From Oscillospiraceae bacterium (GTDB lineage: Bacteria > Bacillota > Clostridia > Oscillospirales > Ruminococcaceae), in NCBI GenBank assembly GCA_900768735.1, contig CAAGDZ010000358.1, positions 1 to 14,791 of the forward strand: a DNA stretch of 14,791 bases, read 5' to 3'. The notes beneath the pieces were generated by a model. It was not told the origin of the DNA. It worked only from the letters and a program-made list of their open reading frames with translations, and did no database searches. A program made the translations under genes and the position numbers. Positions within the stretch are counted from its first letter, which is position 1. The number at the start of each line of letters is the position of its first letter. This document shows positions 1-7,582 of this stretch, one piece after another.

Positions 1-1049
1 GCTGACAAAATTCTGGTGAATATATTGTCGTATTTTCCCGCTACGCGGATAAGCTCGTAGGAGATGCCGACAACTATAGGCAGGAAAATTATCTTACAGC
101 ATACTCTCAGCATATCGCCGATAAACTGTGACACGCCGAAGCTCTGCACAAACAGCTCGCTGTTTATCGGGAGTATCGTGTACACCAGTATGCTGATTGC
201 AAGCGTCAGGAAGATGAAGCTTGTTCCGCATCTGGGGTGAAAGCGCTTGTACTTTTTTATATTCTCGACCGTCAGCTCCTCGCCGTGCTCGTAGCAGAAA
301 ATCGTCTTATGCTCCGCGCCGTGGTACTGATACAGCCGCTTCATGGTTTTCATGAGTGAAGTAACCCACAGGTAGAAAATGAATATGCCTATCTTGATTA
401 TGCCCTCAAAAAGCGAGCGGAAGGGCGATATATCGACATCACCGCAAAGGTACTGCACCCCGCTGAACATCAGCGTAGGCAGTATCACAAACAAGGCTAC
501 CGCAAGACCCACTCCGAGCAGTCCGGATATAATCATTATTACGGTGCTGAGTGCCGAGCCTTCTTCCTTCTTTTCGTCCTTGCTGTCGGACTTAGTTTCG
601 GTATTTTCCGCTTTTTCATTGTAAGAAGGAATATCCTCCTGCGCGGCTTTTTCTGCCGTATCGTCAGGTGTATCGGTTTCGGAAGCGGCTTGTAGAGCTT
701 GCTCTGCCTGCGGATTTTCCGCTTTTTCGGACTTGTCCTCTGACTTTTTATCCGGCTTTTCGTCCTCTTCCTCGTCAAACATACCGCTTATTTCGCCGGA
801 TTTGTTTATATACTTATATCCGTCCGCCATCTGTGACACAAAGTTGATACAGCCGCGGATAAACGGCGCTTTGTTGTACCAGTTTGGCTTCTGTCTTTCC
901 CATACCTCAGTATATATCGTGCGGTCGGGCTTTCTTACTGCCATACAGCCCTTTTTCGGACCCAGCATCATAATACCCTCGATAAGCGCCTGACCGCCTA
1001 CCTTCGTTTTTACTATTTCCTTTTTAGTGTTTTCGGTGCTGTTACTCAT
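1..1049 (-). CDS. yqhQ: DUF1385 / YqhQ-family membrane protein (C-terminus cut by window edge)
   Basis: The frame is open to the left edge, showing 349 codons; the C-terminal few dozen residues are missing. Seen: GGQALIEGIMMLGP (18-31), hydrophobic segments near 168-192, 213-232, 276-294 and 318-332, HGAEHKTI (243-250) and HPRCGTSF (271-278). These two His-rich motifs and the GGQA(V/L)IEGxMM motif are hallmarks of DUF1385 (B. subtilis YqhQ), an integral membrane family without a settled biochemical function. The ATG overlaps the histidine-kinase stop as ATGA, implying translational coupling; the upstream AAAGGAAA serves as ribosome binding site. Odd: residues about 91-165 form a long, low-complexity charged insert (D/E/K with Q, S, T) between the soluble N-terminus and the first membrane segment; as I recall, Bacillus YqhQ lacks this. 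Family call is secure, role unknown. Elsewhere in Firmicutes this gene is often near prfA/prmC; here its upstream neighbour is a two-component system. Confidence 0.9.
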   Translation of the reverse strand, partial: MSNSTENTKKEIVKTKVGGQALIEGIMMLGPKKGCMAVRKPDRTIYTEVWERQKPNWYNKAPFIRGCINFVSQMADGYKYINKSGEISGMFDEEEDEKPDKKSEDKSEKAENPQAEQALQAASETDTPDDTAEKAAQEDIPSYNEKAENTETKSDSKDEKKEEGSALSTVIMIISGLLGVGLAVALFVILPTLMFSGVQYLCGDVDISPFRSLFEGIIKIGIFIFYLWVTSLMKTMKRLYQYHGAEHKTIFCYEHGEELTVENIKKYKRFHPRCGTSFIFLTLAISILVYTILPINSELFVQSFGVSQFIGDMLRVCCKIIFLPIVVGISYELIRVAGKYDNIFTRILS

Positions 1050-2485
1050 TGATTTCCTTTCGTTTGCTCTTTGTCGTCCTTCTGCACTCTGGGCAGAGTT
1101 ATCTCCACTCTGGTAAATCGATCCAGTTCGCTTTTTATATCAAGCTGTCCGTCGTGCGCGGTGACTATCTCCTCAGCTACTGCAAGACCGATACCCGACC
1201 CGCGGACAGTATTGTTTGCCTTGTAAAATTTTGATTTTACCTTCGGCAGATCCGCCTCGGCGATGCCGCAGCCGTCGTCCTCAACGCTGACCCTTACATT
1301 AGTATCGGTTATTTCCGTTCCGACAACTATATGTCCTTCTGCCGCAGAATATTTGATGGCGTTGTCGATTATGTTTATGAATACCTGCCTTATGCGGTTT
1401 CTGTCGCCGTATATCGTGACAATCTCGCGCGGTTCTTCGTAAACAAGGGTCTTGTTTTCCTGCCGCGCCTTTTCCGAGTAGATAATAACCGCGTCGGTAA
1501 GCTCGGCGAACAAGTCCATATTTTCCTTATTGAGATAGAACCTGCCGTTCTGCATACGCGAAAAGTCGAGCAGCTCCTCTACCATATTCGACAGGCGCTC
1601 GGTCTCCTCTGCGATAATGTGCATACCCTTTGCGGCGGTCTCGCGGTCATCGAGATTTGCCGCTACGGTTTCGCTCCAGCCTTTTATAGCAGTAAGCGGC
1701 GTGCGCAGCTCATGAGATACCGAGGATATAAAATCGTTTTTTATATTTTCCGAGTTTTTAAGCTCGCCCGCCATGTAGTTGAAATAATGGCACAGCTCGC
1801 CCAGCTCGTCATCGGTCTTTTCCTCTATGTGTACCATAAAGTCACCATGGGCGATTTTCTGCGCGTTGCTGCTTATCTGCCGCAGCGGTATAACTATTGA
1901 TTTTATAAAATACAGTCCGAGCGTCAGCATAAGGAGTATTACGCCGCCGCTTATCGCAACGACAAATATCATTATCATGCCGAGCTGCATATCCACCTTT
2001 GACAGCGACGAAATAACGCGTACCGCGCTGTAGTTGCTGTCGTCTATGTCGAGCAGATTTGTGACTGCGATTACCTTTTCGCCGTTAGGCTGATAGCCGC
2101 TGTACACGCCGGTTCCGTTTTCGTCGGAAAGCGCCGCGTCGTAGTCGGGCATAGAGTATACCGTGCTCGGCGCAAAGCCACTCGAGGTGATTATTACATT
2201 ACCGTCGGAGTTTATCATCATAAGCTCCATACGGTCCTTTTTATTGAAATTTTCTACCGTGCTCCTTATCTCGTTGCTGTAGCTTGTACCCGACGAGCCG
2301 CTGTAGTATCTTGTGAGCATGGTAGATATTATGTTCAGCTCGCTTCGCATGGTCTGCTCGACAGAGCTGTAAAAATATGTCCTGAACACACAGTAAAGCA
2401 CTATGTCAAGCAGGGCAAGCACGATTACCACAACGCTGAAGCTTTTTAAAAACCAGCGGTTAGCTATGCTGCTGCGTCTTGCCAA
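1046..2485 (-). CDS. Sensor histidine kinase (HAMP-HisKA-HATPase_c)
   Basis: Membrane kinase of 479 aa. Seen: TM1 about 13-36, an extracytoplasmic region of about 130 residues (37-169), TM2 about 170-194, HAMP 195-247, HisKA with phospho-accepting His258 in SSVSHELRTPLTAIKG, and HATPase_c with N-box Asn371/Asn375 (NIIDNAIKYS), G1 DDGCGIA (403-409) and G2 GSGIGLAVAEE (429-439). All catalytic boxes are intact, so it should autophosphorylate and pass phosphate to Asp54 of the regulator encoded 55 bp upstream. Overall it resembles the PhoR/WalK class. The start is TTG at 2485-2483: GGAGG lies 7 nt upstream, and no better ATG is in frame. The stop overlaps the yqhQ start. The ligand is unknown; the external domain is PAS/dCache-sized and followed by HAMP. 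The lipoprotein gene upstream in the same operon is a candidate accessory sensor (inference). Confidence 0.95.
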   Translation of the reverse strand: MARRSSIANRWFLKSFSVVVIVLALLDIVLYCVFRTYFYSSVEQTMRSELNIISTMLTRYYSGSSGTSYSNEIRSTVENFNKKDRMELMMINSDGNVIITSSGFAPSTVYSMPDYDAALSDENGTGVYSGYQPNGEKVIAVTNLLDIDDSNYSAVRVISSLSKVDMQLGMIMIFVVAISGGVILLMLTLGLYFIKSIVIPLRQISSNAQKIAHGDFMVHIEEKTDDELGELCHYFNYMAGELKNSENIKNDFISSVSHELRTPLTAIKGWSETVAANLDDRETAAKGMHIIAEETERLSNMVEELLDFSRMQNGRFYLNKENMDLFAELTDAVIIYSEKARQENKTLVYEEPREIVTIYGDRNRIRQVFINIIDNAIKYSAAEGHIVVGTEITDTNVRVSVEDDGCGIAEADLPKVKSKFYKANNTVRGSGIGLAVAEEIVTAHDGQLDIKSELDRFTRVEITLPRVQKDDKEQTKGNQ

Positions 2486-2540
2486 AATAAAACCTCCGAA
2501 TACTCCGCAAAGTCAGCGGCAGATGCGGGAAAAGCCGCCG

Positions 2541-3269
2541 TCAGATAAACTCGCCTGCCGCGGCAAGCTCGTCAACACACCACTTGTAGCCAAAGCCCCA
2601 TATTGTAGATATGTAGCGGGGGTTTGACGGGTCTTCTTCTATCTTCATTCTGAGCCGTCTTATATTTACATCGACGATTTTATCGTCGCCGAAATAGTCG
2701 CTGCCCCATATACGGGTCAGTATGCTCTTTCTGTCGAGCGCCGAGCCGGAGTTTTCCATAAAATACTCAAGCAGCTGATACTCGACCTGCGTTATCTCGA
2801 TGCCTGCGCCGTTTTTGGTGAATATGCGGCTTTTGGTATTGAGTGAAAACGGGCCGGAAACAAGCGTAACCCCCTGTTCCTCGCTCCTTGAAGTGCTGAG
2901 CGTTACTCTGCGGTACACCGCGTCAACCCTCGCCACAAGCTCCGACGGAGAAAACGGCTTTGTCACATAGTCGTCCGCACCCTGAGTAAGACAGCGTATC
3001 TTGTCTACCTCCTGACTTTTCGCAGAAAGCATGATTATGCCCATGGTGTCGCTTTTCTGCCTGAGCCATTTGCAAAGCTCGCTGCCGTCCATGCCGGGCA
3101 TCATTATATCAAGCAGAGCTACATCGATCATTCCGCCGTAATGGACGTATGCGTCCATAGCCTGTGCCGCATTGCATACATCAATGACGTCATAGCCCGA
3201 GCGTTTAAGATTTATTACGACAAAATCCCTTATTGCGTCCTCATCCTCGCATACAAGTATTCGCTTCAT
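2541..3269 (-). CDS. OmpR/PhoB-family response regulator
   Basis: A 242-aa regulator. The receiver domain (1-120) has acidic pocket residues around Glu8-Asp11, phospho-accepting Asp54 in ALLDIMMPGMDG, Ser82 at the switch position and Lys104 in VTKPFSP. The C-terminal winged helix (about 136-232) has the typical DVNIRRLRMKIEEDPSNPRYI and TIWGFGYKW signatures. It should bind DNA as a phosphorylation-dependent dimer. The ATG at 3269 is preceded by a strong AGGAGGG (about 3281-3287). It lies 39 bp after the lipoprotein gene and 55 bp before its cognate kinase, so the pair is cotranscribed. Its target sites are unknown; autoregulation through the dyad at 7277-7335 is possible but unproven. No residue of the active site is missing. 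The C-terminus (ELAAAGEFI) runs a little past the wing. Confidence 0.95.
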   Translation of the reverse strand: MKRILVCEDEDAIRDFVVINLKRSGYDVIDVCNAAQAMDAYVHYGGMIDVALLDIMMPGMDGSELCKWLRQKSDTMGIIMLSAKSQEVDKIRCLTQGADDYVTKPFSPSELVARVDAVYRRVTLSTSRSEEQGVTLVSGPFSLNTKSRIFTKNGAGIEITQVEYQLLEYFMENSGSALDRKSILTRIWGSDYFGDDKIVDVNIRRLRMKIEEDPSNPRYISTIWGFGYKWCVDELAAAGEFI

Positions 3270-3308
3270 GTCAATATTCTCCCTCCTATTGGGACGTAAA
3301 GCAACGAA

Positions 3309-4736
3309 TTATTTATTCTCCGGTCTGACGCTGAGCGAAGCCGCAAGCTCGTCTTCGGTCAGCGAGAGTCCCTCGTACATAATATTTTTCACGAATATCA
3401 GCTTTTCGCCGTCCTCATGGAACAGCCGGTAGCCGTCAATCAGCGCGTTTGACCGGTATTCCTCGGTCGAGGTCGTACCCGCCTGTATCGTCCGTATGGT
3501 AAGCAGCGGAAAGCTCAGCCCGTCTACTCCCGACTTATTGGCACCGTCCTCCACCTTCCAGAAGGTGACGCTGTTTTCGCTCGCATTCATGGTCGCGGTG
3601 ACCATTCCTATCCAGCGTCCGGGGAAAAGCAGGACATAATTCTTGTTAGGGTCTATAAAGGTATACGCGCAAAGCTCGATGCCTGTCGATTTCTGCGAAT
3701 ACCACGAAAAGGCGTTTACCTGCTCGGGATAGGTCAGGTTTTCATATCCCGGCATTACCGTGCTTACGGGTACGTCCATTATTCCGTCGTTGTCAATATC
3801 CTGTGAGCACATAACGGGAGTATAGCTGTTTGTTCTGCGGGTGTATGAAATATTGTTGTGGTCGCGGACAAAATTGTCAGCCGTGACAAATTCCGTACCG
3901 TTGAAATAAACAACATCCGTGCCGTAAAGGCTGTCGGACTTCATATAGTCTATCGCTACACAGGCGGACTTTTTATCCATTAGCATACACTTGCCCGTGT
4001 TTATGCTGTCGTACTCGCTTATCTCGTGGCTTAGCTGTACCGTGTTGTACAGCTGCTCAAACGTGCCGTCTTCGGTGCAGTGAAATGCTCTGAAGGCGGC
4101 GGTGCTGTTTGCCTTGTCGCGTGTAAAGCACAGCAGCTGCTCCTTTCCCTCCTCGGTAAACTCGCTCACCACGAGCGAAGAATATGTAAGGCGCGCAAGC
4201 AGGGTCGCTATGCCGTCTGTATAATCAATCACGGACAGGGTTTTGTCGCCGGAGCTGAGTCCTGAATAGGATATGAATATGCGCTCCTTTCCTCCGCCGA
4301 GCGAGGAAAAGCTCACGCTTTCTATCTCGGTGCCGTCCGCGGGCAGCTCATAAACCGAAATCCATTTGCCCTCGCTGTCCCTGTCGAGAAAATTTATCCG
4401 CAGATTACTTACTGCGCTTGTGACCGCGGCGCCGTCTGCCGCGACAGTCTTTGACTCATAAAAGACTATAGCCTCGTCGGACAGCTCATTGTCGAGATTG
4501 TGCATAACAAACGCGCTGCGGTACTCGCCTGTTCGCGGATAGCGCAAATCTACCCTTCCCGCGCTTGCGGTAAGGGCATTGTATATCTCTGTCTGTTCGT
4601 CCGAAAGCTTTGGCGGAGCGAGCAGGGTTTCTGCGGAAAAGTTGAGCGAACAGCCGCTTATAAACAGCTGACCGGCAGCTATAGCCGCAAAGCATATTGT
4701 TCTGACGAAGGTTGAAATTTTATTCCGGCTGTGCAT
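3309..4736 (-). CDS. Large secreted lipoprotein, function unknown
   Basis: A 475-aa protein with a lipoprotein signal peptide: basic start MHSRNK, hydrophobic core, and lipobox FISGC with Cys29 as the likely lipidated residue. The mature part is predicted extracytoplasmic and mostly beta. Two stretches resemble calcium-binding or FG-GAP-like loops: MHNLDNELSDEAIVFYES (about 78-95) and DIDNDGIMDVPV (about 315-326), the latter a good DxDxDG motif. I do not recognise a named family. The ATG at 4736 follows AGGAGGAG with short spacing. It lies 37 bp after the 8-TM gene and 39 bp before the response regulator, so it is part of the same operon. Conserved linkage to a regulator-kinase pair would suggest an accessory sensor or an effector in envelope-stress signalling; that is inference only. 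No enzyme motif was seen. Confidence 0.85.
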   Translation of the reverse strand: MHSRNKISTFVRTICFAAIAAGQLFISGCSLNFSAETLLAPPKLSDEQTEIYNALTASAGRVDLRYPRTGEYRSAFVMHNLDNELSDEAIVFYESKTVAADGAAVTSAVSNLRINFLDRDSEGKWISVYELPADGTEIESVSFSSLGGGKERIFISYSGLSSGDKTLSVIDYTDGIATLLARLTYSSLVVSEFTEEGKEQLLCFTRDKANSTAAFRAFHCTEDGTFEQLYNTVQLSHEISEYDSINTGKCMLMDKKSACVAIDYMKSDSLYGTDVVYFNGTEFVTADNFVRDHNNISYTRRTNSYTPVMCSQDIDNDGIMDVPVSTVMPGYENLTYPEQVNAFSWYSQKSTGIELCAYTFIDPNKNYVLLFPGRWIGMVTATMNASENSVTFWKVEDGANKSGVDGLSFPLLTIRTIQAGTTSTEEYRSNALIDGYRLFHEDGEKLIFVKNIMYEGLSLTEDELAASLSVRPENK

Positions 4737-4773
4737 TGCTCCTCCTGTGTTGATACGTCAAACCGATAATCGG

Positions 4774-5691
4774 TTAGTCTTCTGAGGTGTTATCTGTGTC
4801 GTTCTGTTCTTCGGGTGTGTCCCAAGCGGCAGTTTCCGTAATCTCAGGCTGCTGCAAATCCGCTTCGGAATCTGCAGGCTTTTCGCCCTTGCGTGACTTT
4901 GAGCAGAGAAGTATAACTGCAATAATCGCGGGCACAAAGCCGGTTATCACAAGCTCTATATCCGCGGTATCGCTGAGCAGCATCCACTTTTCGCCGTCAA
5001 CCGCCGCAAACAGCATCCCGCCTACGGCATAGCCGCAGGCTGTCACGCCGGCAAACAGTCCGCTTGTCACCGCCGCCGCTCTTGTCAGCTTTTTTTCGAT
5101 ACCCGAAAAAAGTCTGCCGATATTTATCCAGAAAAGCACGCTGACTACATAAAACAGCATGAGCATAAGCTTTTGAGGCATACCTGTGATTATCGGATTT
5201 GCCAGATAGTATTCTACGCATTTGAGAAGATAGTATATAATAATTATTATCGGGGAGATGCAAAGAGGCGGGGTTATCCTGCCGTTTGCCAGTATAATCA
5301 TGCCGCCTGCAAGATATGCGGCGCAGCCCGCAATTGTAAACAGCGAGAAAAAGTCAAGTCCGTTTGAAAACTCGGAAATGACCGATACCGTCATCGAAGC
5401 GCCGCCCAGTATCATGCTGATTCCTATAGCGGACGCACCTGCGGCGGATATTTTGCCTATGCTTTTATAATCGCTGTTTTTGCAGTCCAGAAACGCAAGA
5501 ACGCCGATAACAGCCGCGCTGACAACAAGCAGAATGTTGAACGAGACGTTGAACAGCTCCATTCCTGCGGCGTAAAAGCCGGACGGGTACTCAACCGCGT
5601 TTTCCAGCTGGATAAGCCTCAGTATCAGAAATATTACTCCGAATAAAACCGCGGCGATTGTTGCCTTTTTCTTTGCCAAAAAATTATTCAT
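4774..5691 (-). CDS. Unrecognised 8-TM membrane protein with acidic C-terminal tail
   Basis: About 305 aa from the preferred ATG at 5691 (MNNFLAKKK), which has AAAGG 7 nt upstream; an in-frame ATG at 5706 would add MKGYQ but has a poorer ribosome binding site. Hydrophobic segments (numbered from the 5706 start) lie near 16-34, 52-73, 86-110, 120-140, 148-165, 178-200, 209-235 and 250-268. A hydrophilic, Glu/Asp/Thr-rich tail of about 40 residues follows a KSRKGEK stretch and is probably cytoplasmic. No transporter, enzyme or receptor motif was recognised. The gene starts about 90 bp after the citrate synthase stop and ends 37 bp before the lipoprotein start. A 7-bp dyad (AACCGAT-A-ATCGGTT, 4761-4775) covers its stop codon and could mark an mRNA processing or weak termination point. 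Real gene: high confidence; function: unknown. Confidence 0.8.
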   Translation of the reverse strand: MNNFLAKKKATIAAVLFGVIFLILRLIQLENAVEYPSGFYAAGMELFNVSFNILLVVSAAVIGVLAFLDCKNSDYKSIGKISAAGASAIGISMILGGASMTVSVISEFSNGLDFFSLFTIAGCAAYLAGGMIILANGRITPPLCISPIIIIIYYLLKCVEYYLANPIITGMPQKLMLMLFYVVSVLFWINIGRLFSGIEKKLTRAAAVTSGLFAGVTACGYAVGGMLFAAVDGEKWMLLSDTADIELVITGFVPAIIAVILLCSKSRKGEKPADSEADLQQPEITETAAWDTPEEQNDTDNTSED

Positions 5692-5780
5692 CTGATAGCC
5701 TTTCATATCTGCGGCGCAGCCGCATGACCAAAAACATCATTGTTTTTGCCGTATTGTATTTAATTAACGCAGGGATACAC

Positions 5781-7121
5781 TCAGCGCTCGTCAAGCGCAA
5801 CATAATCCCTGTTTTTGATAAGCGTCCTGTATGCGGGGCGCATGATTCTCTTTCCGTTCTGGATTTCTTCCATTCTGTGCGCGCACCAGCCGGGCATCCT
5901 TGCACAGGCAAAGAGCGCGGTGTACATCTCAACCGGTATTCCGAGCAGCTTGTATACAAGTCCGGAATACATATCGACATTAGCGCACATGGTCTTTATG
6001 TCACCCTTATTCTCGGCAAAAAGCTGAGGGGTGAGCTGTTCGATTTTATCGAGGAGCTTGAACTCCGCCTCTACCTCTGTGCCCTCGGCAAGCTTCATAG
6101 CCGCCTTTTTGAGTATTACCGCTCTCGGGTCGGACAGGGTATAAACCGCGTGACCCATACCGTAGATAAGTCCGCTGCGGTCGTTTTCCTCTTTTCTGAG
6201 TATCTTGCGGAGAAAATCGGCAACCTCGCCGTCGCTCTCCCAGTTCTTGACGTTATTTTCGATGCAGTTGAGCATCTCCATAACCTTGATATTTGCGCCG
6301 CCGTGGCGGGGACCTTTAAGCGAGGATATAGCCGCCGCATACGAAGCATAGGCGTCGGTACCAGACGAGGTTACGCACCGGCAGGTAAAGGTGGAGTTGT
6401 TACCGCCGCCGTGCTCTGCGTGGAGCATAAGGCAAAGGTCGAGCAGCTTTGCCTCCTCCTTTGTATACTCACGGTTGTCACGGAGGGTGGACAGTATGCT
6501 CTCCGCAAGGCTCTCGTCAAGATTTATCGGGTGCATAATCATGCTGGAATTGTGCAGATAGCGGCGCATAACCTGATACGCCCCTACCATTATTGCAGGC
6601 AGACGCGCGATAACCGAGATTGCTTTGAGCATCTCGCTTTCCATGCTCTTGTTTTCCGGCTCTTTATCGTAGGTGTAAAGCGCAAGCACCGACTGCGCCA
6701 TCTTATTCATTATATTCGCCGACGGACAGCGCATGAGCACATCCTCCGCAAAATACGGGGGGAGTGTGCGGTAGTGCGTCACAATCTTCTTAAAATCCTC
6801 GAGATGCTCCTTATCGGGCAGGTTTCCGAAAAGCAGAAGATATGCGGTCTCCTCAAAGCCGTATCTGTCGTCCTTTGTCTTTCCTTCGACAAGGTCGCAT
6901 ATATCGTAGCCTCTGTAGATAAGCTTTCCTTCTGCGGGGCGCTTTTCGCCCTCGTCAATTACATAGCCGTGTACACAGCAGATATTTGTAAGACCTACCA
7001 CAACGCCGCTTCCGTCGGTGTTGCGCAAGCCTCTTTTTACGCTGTATTTATCATATAGCTTAGGGTCGATAGCTGTCTGTATCTTGTAATCTCTGCACAG
7101 CTTCTGAAATCTCTCTGTCAT
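5781..7121 (-). CDS. gltA: Citrate synthase (citrate/2-methylcitrate synthase family)
   Basis: A 446-aa enzyme that condenses oxaloacetate with acetyl-CoA to form citrate, the entry to the oxidative TCA branch and thence to glutamate; cytosolic. Active-site residues are all visible: His237 in LHAEHGGGNNS, His324 in YGMGHAVYTLSDPRA, Arg333 in the same block and Asp383 in NVDMYSG. These correspond to the His/His/Asp triad and oxaloacetate-binding Arg of known citrate synthases. GPRHGGAN (270-277) is also present. The N-terminus has an extra segment of about 60 residues before KLIYRGYDI, typical of the longer clostridial form. ATG at 7121 is chosen because AAAGGA lies 9-10 nt upstream. It is the first gene after the promoter at 7245-7273. 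A 2-methylcitrate synthase cannot be excluded, but no prpB/prpD neighbour is present. A 466-codon antisense frame across it is a codon-bias artefact. Confidence 0.95.
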   Translation of the reverse strand: MTERFQKLCRDYKIQTAIDPKLYDKYSVKRGLRNTDGSGVVVGLTNICCVHGYVIDEGEKRPAEGKLIYRGYDICDLVEGKTKDDRYGFEETAYLLLFGNLPDKEHLEDFKKIVTHYRTLPPYFAEDVLMRCPSANIMNKMAQSVLALYTYDKEPENKSMESEMLKAISVIARLPAIMVGAYQVMRRYLHNSSMIMHPINLDESLAESILSTLRDNREYTKEEAKLLDLCLMLHAEHGGGNNSTFTCRCVTSSGTDAYASYAAAISSLKGPRHGGANIKVMEMLNCIENNVKNWESDGEVADFLRKILRKEENDRSGLIYGMGHAVYTLSDPRAVILKKAAMKLAEGTEVEAEFKLLDKIEQLTPQLFAENKGDIKTMCANVDMYSGLVYKLLGIPVEMYTALFACARMPGWCAHRMEEIQNGKRIMRPAYRTLIKNRDYVALDER

Positions 7122-7238
7122 ACGCCATGTTCCTTTCTTTGCTCATCTGCTAGCTGTCGGTCTAACAAAAACCCGCCGTGAATATATTCTAATATCGGGT
7201 TGATTTGATAGCCGCGCGGCTGTCTTTTTCATCTATTC
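7122..7238 (-). promoter_or_regulatory. Structured 5' leader of the citrate synthase operon
   Basis: Predicted untranslated leader of about 117 nt. On the minus strand it contains a 12-bp self-complementary AGCCGCGCGGCT (7211-7222) and then AACCCG ... CGGGTT followed by TTT (about 7169-7201), resembling a weak intrinsic terminator. A GCGG in the second hairpin could pair with CCGC of the first, so alternative folds are possible. A 29-codon frame (7143-7232, ATG...TGA) lies in the leader, but its AAGGA sits at the predicted transcript end, so translation is doubtful. No known riboswitch was recognised. Confidence 0.4.
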
Positions 7239-7244
7239 CTTATT

Positions 7245-7273
7245 ATTATATAACAACAGCCGCAATAAGTCAA
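7245..7273 (-). promoter_or_regulatory. Sigma-A-type promoter for the citrate synthase operon
   Basis: Minus strand: -35 TTGACT (7273-7268), 17-bp spacer, -10 TATAAT (7250-7245). Transcription start is expected near 7238. It is a near-consensus promoter, so regulation is more likely by repression or attenuation than by weak recruitment; the dyad at 7277-7335 abuts it. Confidence 0.8.
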
Positions 7274-7276
7274 GTA

Positions 7277-7335
7277 TTTGCAGGATAATAAAATAAATAT
7301 TTCATTTTGACAGCTTTACTTTATTATCCTGCAAA
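7277..7335. repeat. Perfect 16-bp inverted repeat (candidate operator) upstream of the citrate synthase promoter
   Basis: Left arm TTTGCAGGATAATAAA (7277-7292) and right arm TTTATTATCCTGCAAA (7320-7335) are exact reverse complements separated by 27 nt. Arm centres are 43 bp apart, about four helical turns, which suits two protein dimers on one DNA face. The left arm ends 3 bp upstream of the -35 box. The spacing and A/T-rich arms recall LysR-type sites such as CcpC control of citrate genes in Bacillus, but the motif was not matched to a known regulator. No transcript evidently crosses it, so a DNA-level role is more likely than an RNA hairpin. Confidence 0.8.
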
Positions 7336-7582
7336 ATAACCCCGTTTTGGGCGAAAACAGCGTGATATTTGAATTTTCGGGCATACGTACAACTATTTTC
7401 CGCAAATTTCGCCGCTGTGATATTTTTTGTTTTTCCGCAAAAATACGGACATCTTTGCAAATTAAAGCAAAAAATTATGCAGATTAAACTATTAAAAATT
7501 TATCGCCCGAAGGCAAAGAAAAACACGCTGATATTTTATACTATTTTTACAAGCCAAGCCTTTATTGAGAAAGGACAGCATC
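7336..7582. other. AT-rich intergenic region upstream of the SpoIID-like gene
   Basis: No gene or convincing sigma-A promoter was seen in these 247 bp. A motif close to GC(T)GTGATATTT recurs three times in direct orientation (about 7360-7370, 7413-7425, 7526-7537), and CCGCAAA recurs twice. TATACT at 7537-7542 resembles a -10 box, but its -35 is poor. A TGATATT (7363-7369) followed after 12 bp by CATACGTA is a loose match to sporulation sigma-E sites; unproven. Confidence 0.4.

Noticed and set aside
1331..1900. 189-codon plus-strand frame inside the histidine kinase gene
   Set aside because: It overlaps the conserved HAMP/HisKA/ATPase region read on the minus strand and has no recognisable protein features.
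5711..5752. Hairpins GCGGC-GCA-GCCGC and CAAAAACA-TCAT-TGTTTTTG between citrate synthase and the 8-TM gene, considered as a terminator
   Set aside because: In the minus-strand direction the A/T-only stem comes first and the GC stem has no U tract after it, so neither is a convincing intrinsic terminator.
5658..7058. 466-codon plus-strand frame antisense to citrate synthase
   Set aside because: Citrate synthase has intact catalytic residues on the other strand; the antisense frame has no recognisable domain and follows from codon bias. It has no ribosome site suggestive of translation.
7363..7389. Possible sigma-E-like promoter (TGATATT, then CATACGTA)
   Set aside because: Spacing of 12 bp is short and the -10 match is incomplete; too weak to annotate as a promoter.
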